From Rhabditophanes sp. KR3021 (lineage: Eukaryota > Nematoda > Chromadorea > Rhabditida > Alloionematidae), in the NCBI GenBank assembly GCA_963281155.1, contig CAUJLY010000003.1, positions 4,340,001 through 4,404,000 on the forward strand: a DNA stretch of 64,000 nt. Reading direction: 5' to 3'. The notes beneath the pieces are model-generated. The model was not told where the DNA came from. It saw only the letters and a list, made by a program, of their open reading frames with translations, and searched no databases. Below, piece after piece: positions 50,663-61,256 of the stretch. How positions within the stretch are numbered: the first letter of the stretch is position 1; every line of letters starts with the position of its first letter. Made by a program: the position numbers and the translations under genes.

Positions 50663-50720
50663 GAATGCGATGTATAAAACGTTGTTCACCCAAAGTGAAT
50701 TACGAGGAGAATGAGTAAAA

Positions 50721-50745
50721 TATCACCCCTTATATACTATTTCTT
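50721..50745 (-). promoter_or_regulatory. TATA box of histone H3 gene
   Basis: Minus strand AATAGTATATAAGGGG lies about 70 bp ahead of the chosen H3 start. Confidence 0.65.
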
Positions 50746-51009
50746 GACGGCAAAGTATTATGACAGTGACAGGCGCGAAATAAATTTGCTTTGTGTCGAA
50801 GGGGAGGGGACTGCCGCCAAATAAAAGAATGTACATTGTGTGGATCGAATGGAATAACGTAACTTTTATGGTGTGGATTTTTAATGTATAATAATTGTAC
50901 AAATATAAGGAATATAAATTCAAAAAGACATTATTTGCTAAATTTTAAGTTTGAAAGATAGCTTTAATTCAGTCTAAGTAATAACATCTGATAAATGAAA
51001 GATTAATAA
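50746..51009. other. Gap between H3 promoter and IgGFc-like gene 3' end
   Basis: Head-to-tail spacing of two minus-strand genes; a GGGGAGGGGA tract occurs upstream of the H3 TATA box. No gene seen. Confidence 0.4.
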
Positions 51010-52496
51010 TTAGTGCCGAACAAATCCAGCTAAATAGCCCGCTGCATTAGTGGCAGAATTTACATTTGTGCAAACTACATACATCACATATTTTCCTTCC
51101 AATTCAAAACTGTGTAACCCATATCCATTTAAATTCACAATAAATTGCGTATATTCATTATTAAGTAGTTTAATAACATTTTTTGAAAAACTAAACGTAT
51201 TTAGATTTTTGCCATCAATTGTTATACTATCCATATCACTTCCCGCACCATCCGTGTAAACTTCGATAAAACAATTTTTGGGCAAAATATAAAATTGAGT
51301 AATTCCCGTCACCCATTCACTCGTATTTGGTACATAAGTGGTAAAATGTCCTTCCTCATAAAAACCATTATTTCTAAATATGGTTCCAAGTCTATGCAAA
51401 GTCATTACTCCCTGATTGCTTGTTGTGCTAACTTTGGCTAGACCCTTGAACTCAATTGTAGAAGTACCATCGTTGTAGATTGTTTCATTCTTTCCTGCCT
51501 TTGAATCTTTATATACCGTTAGTTCATACTTTTCTTGGCAATTGTATCCTGAATTCGGTGGAGCCGCATACAATCTGGTGGTGAAGTTTTCAGCCATGAC
51601 ATGGGTAGATGGTTCTAACAAATGTTGGTTGCAGTCACTGCTTACTCTTGGCATAGGCATGTAAGTTATGTAATCATGTGTTTTCACATAACCATTACCA
51701 TCTTCTTCTAAACTCGATACTGCATAAGTTGATGTGAATGAAAGCATGACAGGACGATTTGTAATTATTTCAACCGTGTACTTTACATCATTTTCAATGG
51801 AATAAATTGTTAGGAAAGGTTGATGTTGTCCAATTAAAGTGTTATAATAATGAGTTTGATTTAAATACCAATTGCCATTTGAATACACAACATACGTAAC
51901 TTTTACATCATCTTCGTCTGTATCTCTTAGTGGTAATACCATTACATGTCCTAGTTCAGCAAAAGTCGAAGTTGGAACTGCCAAGAGATAATGCGTGCCA
52001 GCTAACTTAATGCTAGGAACTATAAAGAAGTCCCCCACCCGTTTAAAGGATCGAATATTCTACCGACTAATTTGACTTCACTTTTACAGGAAACAAAAAT
52101 ACGTTTGTCTTGAATGGCAACTATACTGAATAAGTATGGATAATCTCCCATATAATGAATTTTGGCTAGAACTTCTTGACTATCAAGGGTGATCTTTAAA
52201 AAATAAATGAATTACCTAATTATTACTTTATGTCAACTTACTTCATTGGTTTTTCCGTAAAAAACGTTTTTTTGAAGTGTTACAATTTTGTTGTCTGAAT
52301 TTTGAACGTACGTGATAGAACATGTCGTGTCATTTTGAATCGGAATAATCATGATAGTTGTCGTCAAGGCAGGAGATAGTCTTCCTCCCAAGTCTTGATT
52401 AAATGAAAAAACGAAATCTGTGCCATCTGAACTCGAAGCTGTGCATGGTAATAATAAGTTAAGAAGGAAAAAAATAAACATGTAATTAGAAGTCAT
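51010..52496 (-). CDS. Secreted IgGFc-binding-protein-like N-terminal domain protein, frameshifted
   Basis: Exons 52242-52496 and 51010-52193 with a 48-nt intron. Start at MTSNYMFIFFLLNLLLPCTA, a good signal peptide; an upstream in-frame ATG at 52514 adds six residues. The body is beta-rich with many NxT/NxS sites and resembles the IgGFc-binding N-terminal module (GTDFVFSF; LAVPTSTFAELGHVMVLPL; YAAPPNSGYNCQEKYELTVY), usually found in secreted mucus- or cuticle-associated proteins. In the C5 run at 52032-52036 the frame changes: upstream reads FDPLNGWGTSL-stop, downstream GDFFIVPSIKLAG. One extra base in this homopolymer would join them, so an assembly error or a recent null allele are equally possible. 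Confidence 0.65.
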
Positions 52497-52629
52497 GGTT
52501 GAAAAATTAATCATAATAATTGCTTATATAGACTTATATTTAAGTGATGGGGAAATATGAATTCAAATTATTTTGCACACATTTGATACTACATTTTATT
52601 ATTGCCAAGCTAAAGATAAAGTTAGTTAC

Positions 52630-52750
52630 AATTAAAAATACAGATCATTACAAGAAAGATATAGACAAATACAATAAGATACGGATAATTACAAGAAAGA
52701 TATAGATAATTACAACAAAAATATAGTTAATTACAACAAAAATACAAGAA
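52630..52750. repeat. Degenerate tandem repeat, about 20-bp unit
   Basis: Repeats of a unit like ATTACAAGAAAGATATAGAT and ATTACAACAAAAATATAG, five to six imperfect copies. Confidence 0.75.
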
Positions 52751-53246
52751 TGGGACACCAATATTAAACGTTGTCAGGTCTTATCATTAGAGGTATGATT
52801 TAATCATTTTACATTGAGCTTAAAAATATTTAGTTTGATTTGAATAAAAATAATTTATTTTTGAATATTTAATTAAGTATTCAACTTTCAAATACTTACT
52901 TTTATTTAAGAAATACCAAGTAGTATTTACATATTTGAAATCAATGTGTGCTAGATATATAATAACTTAATATTTACATCCGACTTTTTTAAATAATGAA
53001 ATAAAGCAGCTACATCATCAGGCATATAGTAATGCCTATGAAAAGGTATGATATGCGATGGTTTCCACTGGAGTTGCAAGCATCTGCTTTCAAGATTTTA
53101 CAAAAATATCTATATCGTTGATTTTAGAATAATCTTGCTGCCAAAACTGTATTGGTCTTCCAAATAAAAATTGCACGTGAACCTGATCGGAGGAATCTAA
53201 AGTGCATGATTTGTGAAGTTCATGATTTTGTTTTTAATGTGCAATA

Positions 53247-53335
53247 CTAAAAGCATTCACTACTACTTTGAAAAGAACATCGTACAAAACTAAAAGCATT
53301 CACTACTACTTTGAAAAGAACATCGTACAAAAGAG
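53247..53335. repeat. Perfect tandem duplication of about 43 bp
   Basis: Two identical adjacent copies beginning CTAAAAGCATTCACTACTAC and ending with CATCGTACAAAA. Confidence 0.9.
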
Positions 53336-53701
53336 GTTGTATATTTTTTTAAAAATAGAGTTTTGTGTGCAAAGTACAATATAGGAGACATCCTTTAACA
53401 AGTGTAGATTCAAACATATTCTAAACTTATCGTTGTTCATTCTATGTATAAGCACCTATGTGGTAGTGTAAACTTATTTGACAAATTATTAATTTTTTTA
53501 TTTATCAAAATGGGAAATACTGTTGACAAAATAAATAACAAGTGACAACCCAAAATGCTTCGAAGTTTTTCGCAACAATAATATAAAATAATATGAAATA
53601 AAGTAAAAATTATTAAATATTACAAAATATCACAGCCAGCAAAATAACATTCTATATACCTTATTAAATCTTTTAAACAGAATAAACAAATAATAATAAA
53701 T

Positions 53702-55667
53702 TTAAAGTTCAATATGAGCAGATTCGTCATCTTCGGTCTTTTCTTCTTCAGTAGCAGTTTCGTCTTTTCCGTTGGTTTCAAAGAACTTGATAAAGGCCTC
53801 AAGAGTACGGTCTCCAGAGTAGTCTACGGCTTCAGTTGATCCAGCTGGGTAATATTTGATGGTTGGGAATGAGTTTACCTTTAATCCTTCGACTTCATTG
53901 AGGGTAGCGTCCATTTTGGCGATAACGATTGATTCATCATCCTTGAAGTGCTCAGCGAGCTTCTCCCAAACTGGAACGAGTGATTTACAGTGACCGCACC
54001 ATGGTGCGTAAAGCTTGATTAAAGATCTAGTCTTGGGGTCGTGGGCAACTTCGTTGTAGTTCTTTCCAACAAGGACCTGAAAGCATTTAAACAGATGTTA
54101 TATTGTTCGTTTAAATTTTAATGTAGCTATGTACCAAAGGTTTCCTTTTAAAACTACATTTTTTGAATTTTAATACTAATTACTTTCAACTTCGCTGTCG
54201 TCTTAAAAACAGTGATTTGTTTGGCAGAAAGGAGTCAAGAACGGGCAAGATTAAGAACTATCCTGCAGAAACTCTTCATCTCAAGCTTCCGGTACTACTA
54301 AAAATTAGCTGAAAATTTGGAATTCAAGCATTAGATCACCAATTATGATCATGGCAAATACCCCATTCCGGATGTCTACCTTCTGAATTGTGCGAATGCA
54401 TGTGCAGTCGCTGACATCTTGGTTGACAAGATGCTCAAACTGAATGTAAGTGACGAATAATGTACTAATATTTAGATTTCCCCGTTTAACTAGCTTAGTT
54501 TTAATAGATATTTTGTATGAATAACGATACCTTGACTGGGTTTGAGTTCCAATTTTCTGGTACTTCTTCGGACATAAGATGGGCTTTCAATTCCTTGGCC
54601 AAGTACTTCTTAGTGAAGGCGGAGATGTTTTCGGTGGTGATTTCTTGGAAGTCTGGTTTGAATTTGGTCATATCTTCTTCCAATGAGATCAATCTAATGG
54701 CTGGGAGTTCTTCTGATTTAAGTCCGAAGAATTCCATGATTCTGGCGTTGTCTTCAACATCGGTGTTGATAAAGACGAACAAGAGTTTTCCCTTGAATTC
54801 TTTAGCGGCGGCTTGGAATTGTCCGTAGATCTTCTCGTATTCCTCAGATTCTTTGGAGATGAACAAAAGATTGTGAGATTTGATTTCTCCTCCGAAGATG
54901 ATTGAGGCGGTTTCTTGGGTGAATTCGTTGACAAGAGCGAGTCTGTTGGCTTGGATGAATTGCTTGATTTCTGAGGTCTCGAAAGTTCCTTCGAAGTCGT
55001 TTCTGAGTTCATCGAATTTCTTGAAGAGGGTGAAAGAGTTGGCTGCAACCTTCAATTCAGAGGCAACTTCGGCGTCGGAGGTGATGGCGAATGGAACATC
55101 ATCCATGGTGGCGGCAGCTTCGAGGAAAGCCTTGGCTTCGTCAGAGTCTTCGGCCTTGAAGTATCCAATAACGACGACTTCGGCGCTATCCTTGAATTCG
55201 CTAGCCTCGTCAGTAGTCTTCAATGGTTTGGCGGCTGGTCCAGTCTTCTTCTTCAACCAGGCAACGATGGATGCAACGTCTCTTCCTCCAGTGTATTCGA
55301 CAACCTTTCCGTAGCGGAAGAATTTGATGGTTGGGTATCCTTTTACTTCATATTTGGTTGAAATTTCGGAATGAACAGTTGAATCTAAAGTGGCGATTTT
55401 AAGTGTAGATCCTTCCTCTTTTAATTGAGTGGCGGCCTTGGCGAGATTTGGTAAAAGTGTTTTGCAATGTCCGCACCTGAAACGAATTAATAATTGTATT
55501 AAGACAGTCGCAACTTACCATGGAGCGAAGAAAGTGGCTAAAGTAAGATCGTCAGTTCCGGTATGTTCTTCAAAGTTATCAGCGGTTAATTCAATAACAT
55601 CTTCATTAGTTTCATGTGCAGAAGCTGAGACAACCAATAAGGCTAATACAAATAATTTGGCAAGCAT
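53702..55667 (-). CDS. Protein disulfide isomerase (PDIA1-type)
   Basis: Exons 55519-55667, 54531-55476 and 53702-54076 join to 490 codons, the usual length. PDI forms and rearranges disulfides in the ER lumen and is also the beta subunit of prolyl 4-hydroxylase in animals. It has a signal peptide (MLAKLFVLALLVVSASA), domain a with active site WCGHCK split by intron 1, redox-inactive b and b' domains, domain a' with APWCGHCKS, cis-proline segments GYPTIKFF and SFPTIKYY, an acidic C-terminal tail, and a terminal HIEL, an ER retention signal variant of KDEL. Intron 1 is a plain 42 nt; intron 2 is 454 nt with an antisense remnant. The promoter carries two ER-stress elements. Confidence 0.95.
54077..54530 (+). 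mobile_element. PDI intron 2 with antisense coding remnant
   Basis: A 454-nt intron. On the plus strand, antisense to PDI, a broken frame reads DLFGRKESRTGKIKNYPAET and LHLKLPVLLKI, then ITNYDHGKYPIPDVYLLNCA and ADILVDKMLKLN. This is coding-like, but I cannot place it in families A-D or the GIY-YIG family. It fits the pattern of antisense genes in long introns. Confidence 0.45.
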
Positions 55668-57356
55668 ATTAGAATAATATACCTAAACGAATTAAATTAT
55701 TAGATTCACTTTAACGGGAAATATATTAAAACAAAATGTAAAAAATGCAATGCTCAAAAGTGACACGTAGTTTTAAAGTTACGCGTGGAGATGTCTTTCT
55801 CCCAACAATGAGTAAACGGCCAGCTCAAATGAACAAATGATCATCTTTGCAGTTCAGAGGGCACCGACGTTGAATGTGTGGTTACTACAGACTTAAATAA
55901 AGATATGAATGTTTGTTAATATGGGATGTTCCTTTTAAATAGAAGTTATCGGTGACGTGGCAAAGGCGTGACAAATGTGATGTGCCAAATCGCTGACGTG
56001 GCAAGCACTAAGGAAGATTTTGTAAACTTGAACCAACAAGGACAATTATTTTAAACAGCAAATACTATAATTTTAAAAGATCGAAACCTTTATTGCGTCG
56101 AGTCACTCATAATACATCTTACTCCGACACCGATTCCAAAAACTTGGAAAACCGACTCTTGCCTTTTAAAAGGCAAGCAGAGTAAAGGAAATAAGCTGAA
56201 TCTCAAACTAATTACAAAATATGTACAAAGTATTGATGTTGCCAATTTAAGAATAATATTAAATGAATAGTTTTGTCTGCCAAGGTCAGTTTCTATTCTG
56301 GTCAGTTGTCCTTGGAAATATAATGGATTTATCGATATGGAGACGTGACAAGAACAACATAAATTTAAAGAGTGTATAAGAAAGGAAGAAAATACAAAAA
56401 ATTGAAGATATTATTTCAGTTAGCTTTTATAAATATACAGTTAATAAGCAACTGTTTATTTAATACCTTTAAAGACCAAAAATTAAACCTATTAAAAATG
56501 ACTAATTCGATACATCTAAATTCTTTAACAGTTCATAATACATAAAAAATAAATCTTTTACATTATGTAAATAAATACTGATCAACAAGCCAAGCTTGTG
56601 CATTAAATCCAAGATAAAGTAGTTGTTTTTAAACAACATTGGTGATTTATCACATCAAAAATGAAGTGTAATACAATATAATATATGCAAAACATTAATG
56701 TAATCATTAGATTGTAATTTATTAAATGTTAAAAATGACATATCCATTGCCTCAAATGCTTCCTTAACAAGATTGAATTTGTAAATTAAGTGTAATTTAC
56801 GCTTGGTATTAAGTAATTAGTGTCAAATATTCTATCACTTTTTGACAGCTGAAGTTTTATGTTGTAGACCAGTCAACTCCACATTTATGCATTGGTTGTT
56901 TGAAGATAAGGTACCATGGTAATTAATAATGGGAGATTATATGGGAATACAATCAATTTTTTCAATGTTTACTTGACCCTTTTATTTGCTCATGACAACG
57001 AAAGATTTTTTATAAATTTATTCAAAACAAATAGTACGAATAGTACAAAATGTTAGTAAATAATTTTAACCACATCAAAGAGATACATTCAAAAGAAAAT
57101 AATAATAATAATATAATAAAGAGCATCAAACATCTGTATTTGTTTTATTATCAACAACAAATAAATATATCAGAGTATTTAAAATATAATTATAATCCCT
57201 CGAATACTTGGACTCTTGCTTTACCTGAAACCATGAAATAACATTATTTAACTCGAATCGAGTAATTTGATTTTTCGAATTTATATATTGTATAAGTGTT
57301 TCAATTAGAAACAATGTTTTAAAAAAGAGTCGCCCGTGACTGTTTTATGGCATTAG
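55668..57356. other. PDI upstream region and AT-rich spacer
   Basis: The first ~350 bp are the PDI promoter region. The remainder to 57356 is AT-rich without coding frames that look real. Confidence 0.5.
55953..56001. promoter_or_regulatory. Two UPR elements (TGACGTGGCA) upstream of PDI
   Basis: TGACGTGGCA occurs at 55953 and again at 55994, about 290-330 bp upstream of the PDI start. TGACGTGG is the consensus for XBP1/ATF6 binding in the unfolded protein response, and PDI is a classical target, so ER-stress induction is likely. A related GTGACACGTAG lies nearer the gene at about 55765. Confidence 0.7.
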
Positions 57357-57900
57357 ATGTTTTTTCATTTGGCAGTTACAATCGCAATGTTAAGGAAAGA
57401 CAGCACCAGTTACGATGAAACTTCTAAGGAAAGGCCAAACTTAGACGTGACACCAAGGCTAACAAGATGTACAACCCACTGGTACGATGATGGAGAAGGT
57501 AAGTATCAAACGTTCAGCCATTTTAAGCAAATTTCAGATGATGTCAGTGTATTAGGTCAGCAATTAGCAAGAGTGTCGGCAAAAGAATATAGAGTCATTG
57601 GTCTACAAGAAGAATATGGTTTGTTGGTGGAAGAGAATTTTAAATACATATCCTCCATATAAAAAACCTTATTCTAATTCGATGGCAGTTGCTTGTAGTG
57701 CATCCTTTGTCGAAAGCATCGAAGAAATCGGCTATACTGCAATACTTTATAGCTCGATCATCATGGGTTTTCCGAGATATTGGGGACAATCCAAATGTAA
57801 AAGAAAGATGTGGAAATTGAGAGTGAAAAGAATTGTACTGGCTCGGAAAGTCAAATTTAAGTTTTATTATTAACTATAATGTAAGAAAAGGACTTTAAAC
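57357..57900 (+). other. Uncharacterised spliced-looking frame, probably element or dead gene
   Basis: From an ATG at 57387 (MLRKDSTSYDETSKERPNLD) the frame reads RLTRCTTHWYDDGE to a donor at 57500 (GAAG|GTAAGTATC). A 39-nt intron-like gap ends TTTCAG, then DDVSVLGQQLARVSAKEYRV and GLLVEENFKYI follow before a stop. A shifted frame continues KKPYSNSMAVACSASFVESI. I recognise no family. It lies just ahead of a GIY-YIG remnant on the same strand and might be the N-terminal part of that element. Confidence 0.35.
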
Positions 57901-57944
57901 TTGAAGTTAATCAAAAATTGTTTGAACGTGCAGGTTTTATGATG

Positions 57945-58690
57945 TTACTTGAATTATAATTACCTGATGAAAGTGATCCCGACTACTTCGTCAAAAAGGC
58001 TACACATCATTTGTCATCAATGGCTGCTAAGAACAGTGGGATACCTGATCTTACGGAATTATCTGACAATTACAATAATCTCATGGGCTTTCTCTTCAAA
58101 GGAACAGTATGATGAGCAAACTGCACTCGCAATGGAGTATTGCATCGCTCAATCTCATCCTGGTTTTACAAATTCCGCTACAAATCGGATGTCCGCATTT
58201 TTGTTATTGGCAGATGAAGACACAGTCGAAGCATTGGGAAATGCCTTTTACAATGATCTCGTCATTGAGCATGAAGTCTATGAGATTACGAAGACTTCTC
58301 CAAAAACCAACTTTGATTTGGCTGGCAAATTCAAATGTCCGGGAAGAGGATGCAATTTGGAACTAACGATCTCCAATATCTGGTAATACACTGGAAGTCA
58401 CAAGCATGTGCTTAATTGAAAAGAAATATGAAAAGGATGAAAAATTGATTGACGACAAATTATGAAGAAATTGATGGAGAAACTTGAAAAGGCTACTGCT
58501 GGCAAATCATTAAAGAAGTACCACTCAACATACATCTCATTGGACGTCCCTACTGGTGTTGAATTAGATTAATTGAGAAATGTCGATGATTTTGGACAGT
58601 CAAATCACGCGATGTATTTTAAGCATCCTAATATTGTCACGAGAATCAGTGGACTTGCTTTTCGACTAATTTTTGGCCAAATAGCTTCTA
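57945..58690 (+). mobile_element. GIY-YIG element copy between PDI and ERM genes
   Basis: Plus strand with frame breaks: LPDESDPDYFVKKATHHLSS, YDEQTALAMEYCIAQSHPGF, VEALGNAFYNDLVIEHEVYE, FDLAGKFKCPGRGCNLEL, then KKYHSTYISLDVPTGVEL and GQSNHAMYFKHPNIVTRISG. The (Y)ISLDVP strand and GQSN...FKHP-IV-RIS tail match the GIY-YIG proteins of SLC6 intron 2 and ERM intron 2; the YxG/arginine core is deleted. The upstream part includes a C-x-x-x-x-x-C zinc-like site not seen elsewhere. Confidence 0.6.
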
Positions 58691-58749
58691 ATGCCAAGTT
58701 TTTTTGATATTATTATAATATTTTGTTTACTAGTACTATTTGCCCCCTT

Positions 58750-61256
58750 TTAAATAAAATCTGAACCTGAGCCTGCAACACTTTTCCTCAGAGCGGAATA
58801 TTTGTCGATTCCTGTTTGTAGATTTTTTTCGTGGATTTTATCATGCTCCGACAAATATTCATTTCTCTTTAAAGACTCAATTTCAAGTCGGAAATTATGC
58901 AACCGTTCCTGAAGGGCTCTGTTCTTTTCATTGATTTCATTTCTGTAATTGATAAAAAAATTTATTACTTATTATGCACGATTCAAGGTTATCAAAAAAT
59001 GACCTATTTACATGAATGTTTTTAAGACGCAAATTACCTTGACGTTTCTAATTGAGATCGAAGCAATTGTATGTCTCCGTTTAAGACAGAAATCGAACTG
59101 GATGCAGTAATGTTGCGATCATTATTCGATGAAGAGGAATTTGAGTGTGTGGGGATTAAGACATGATTGTTATTATTGTTGTTATTAATAGTTGAGTTAG
59201 TTGAATTGATACTTTGCTGCTTTGGAATATGGACGGCAGAATGGCGCAAAGATGCTTTTTGAAAAGTTGGCATGTCAAAGGTATATTGCTTGCCAAACTC
59301 CGATAAATATATTTGACTTCTATATTGTGGCTTACTTGCAACAGATTGCTCGTACTGTTTCGTCATAAGATCAACTTCACTCATACCGTTCTGGCCAAAC
59401 TTCATGGTCTTGAATGATATATCGGACTGTTGTATATCTTTTTGTAACTTGACATACCGCTCCGATATATCTTCGTAATCTGCTTTTATCTGATCTCTTT
59501 CATTCTCCGCAATCTGACGTTGCAATTTGGCCTCTTCTAATTGTGCTTTTTCGTTCGCCTGTCGTTGCCTATGCTCATTGGCTTGAATTTTCATTTGCTG
59601 GACTTCGAGTACGTCAGGCTGACGACGCCGTAAATATAGATTATGTGTACCACTGCAAAGGTCAAGGACAGATTGATTAACTGAGGAGTGTTGAGCCTTA
59701 AATTTAATCTTTGATTTATCCATGATTTTAATAATGAATAATTTATTTTCAAAAGAAATGCTCCGTATTTCAGAAAACATGAAGAATGGTCGCGGTGTGA
59801 TTTTGTTGGAATTTTTGTAAATACCAATCCCTTGCGCAGAAACACCCAGCAACAAGTCAGTTTCTTTTTGATTGCAAATAGGATAATATTGAATTCCAAA
59901 CATTTCTAATTCCTGGGCAATTTTCAAATACTCAATTTCGGCTTCTTCGGCGGACATACCAGTAATTATCACCCACCACTTCCTTATCCGTTCTTCCCAC
60001 ATTTCAGGTGACATCTCAAATTGGTTTATAACAGATTGGGGGAGCAATTTCCCCAGATCAATCGGCGTTGCATCATTGCACGGACCATACATTTGTTGAC
60101 AAGCATATGAAGCCAGTAAGACGGAAGCTTCTGGTGAACAGTACAATTCCATATTGAGAATGGATTGTTTGATTTGCAGGTAAAAAAGATGCCTCGTTAC
60201 ATCTTGAATCAATTCTTCCTCCACATTTTCAGGATAAAATTTGACCAAAAAATAAAAGTGGTACCTGCAAATGTGAGAAATTCAATAATAAATCGTATTT
60301 AATGTACATAAAAGACTTGGACTACAACGATGTCGATCTATTGAATATTTACAAGTTGCCAAGAATTGTGGTTCTGTTAAAAAATGTAAGCACTCTGTAT
60401 GTGTGCTTTTGGATATTGGAGAAGGTGTTAATTACAAGCCCCTATCTTATGAAGACTTTGTAAGTCATTTTTTAAGTCGGTGTCAGTGGTGATTTGAAAG
60501 AAAGAGTCAACGCTTGAGGCAAAAAATTGAAACAAAGTATTAAAGAAAATCCCACTAAACACCAAGGAAGGTAAATGCAACCCTATTTTGCTGAAGAATG
60601 AAAAAGGTATTGTCATTTATCTTGACGACTTCACATTAATGAGGTTTTGAGGATGGAATACTCGATCATTTTTAAGTTGCAAAAGTGGCTGACTAACTAT
60701 GGTGCTCCTGGACAGTCAAACGAGGTTGTGTAAATAAAACATCCATTGATCGTCCTCAAATTGGCCAAAATAGTTCTACAAAAGTAACTCCAAGCGTCCA
60801 CGTCTATTGCCTTCCAATTTTATGTCTCTTATAAATTTTCATTAAGAGTGTCCCCAATAAAAGTATTTTTTAATGTTTTGGCTATTTTGTAACTTTGAAC
60901 AGCATTTACTTACCCGTATTGATCTTCATTTGATCCATCATGTTTTTGAGTTTGATAATTAAGACATTGCTTGGGAATATCATGTTTGACTATTTTATGG
61001 TCGTTTTGCAACCAACAGAGCTTGTCTTTTTTATCTGTGAACTGTAAACCAAAATAGTAGTGCTCTCGGATGCCCATTATACGACAAACAGCTTGAAACA
61101 ACTCATTTCCCTTCCAATCAGGCTGTAAACACTTTATTAAGAAAATGGCATCGTGTATAAAATTACCCCAATCAAAATCTTTTCCAGATCTGCATTCATG
61201 GCCGTCACCTTGCAATGAATCGGCTTGGAAGCCTGTCCAATTATTTGTGAAAACAT
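58750..61256 (-). CDS. ERM/merlin family FERM-domain membrane-cytoskeleton linker
   Basis: Exons 61167-61256, 60914-61122, 59038-60264 and 58750-58942 join to 573 codons, typical of ezrin/moesin/merlin. It links cortical actin to membrane proteins. FERM marks: NELFQAVCRIMGIREHYYFG, LQFTDKKDKLCWLQNDHKI, VKFYPENVEEELIQDVTRHL, MEEL-type run MWEERI, EYLKIAQELEMFGI, LLGVSAQGIGIY and SEIRSISF. A charged coiled-coil helix follows (EVQQMKIQANEHRQRQANEK onward), then a serine/asparagine-rich linker. The C-terminus reads GIDKYSALRKS but ends GSGSDFI, without the usual RIDEFE- actin-binding end, so F-actin binding may be altered. Intron 2 holds an antisense GIY-YIG remnant. Confidence 0.93.
60265..60913 (+). 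mobile_element. ERM intron 2 with antisense GIY-YIG remnant
   Basis: A 649-nt GT-AG intron. On the plus strand, antisense to the host: KNCGSVKKCKHSVCVLLDIG, EGVNYKPLSYEDF, then about 60640-60770 RMEYSIIFKLQKWLTNYGAP, GQSNEVV and IKHPLIVLKLAKI. VLLDI, the EYSII glutamate segment, the LTN-x-x-x-x-GQSN motif and the KHP tail match ANKLE1-like GIY-YIG nucleases and the SLC6 intron 2 copy. The middle part is deleted. Confidence 0.72.

Larger units (their letters stand above)
52497..53701. other. Intergenic with tandem repeats and a decayed frame
   Basis: Holds the two repeat arrays listed separately. The minus strand near 52985-53090 reads WKPSHIIPFHRHYYMPDDVA then ALFHYLKKSDVNI, an open coding-like segment without a clear gene, perhaps a fragment. 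Nothing else. Confidence 0.4.

Noticed and set aside
50662..50689. Upstream ATG adding nine residues to histone H3
   Set aside because: The extra residues are not histone-like and the second ATG gives the standard H3 N-terminus.
52630..53335. CRISPR-like array
   Set aside because: Degenerate contiguous tandem repeats without spacers in an animal genome.
54689..55048. 119-codon minus-strand serine-rich frame overlapping PDI
   Set aside because: Shadow frame of PDI exon 2.
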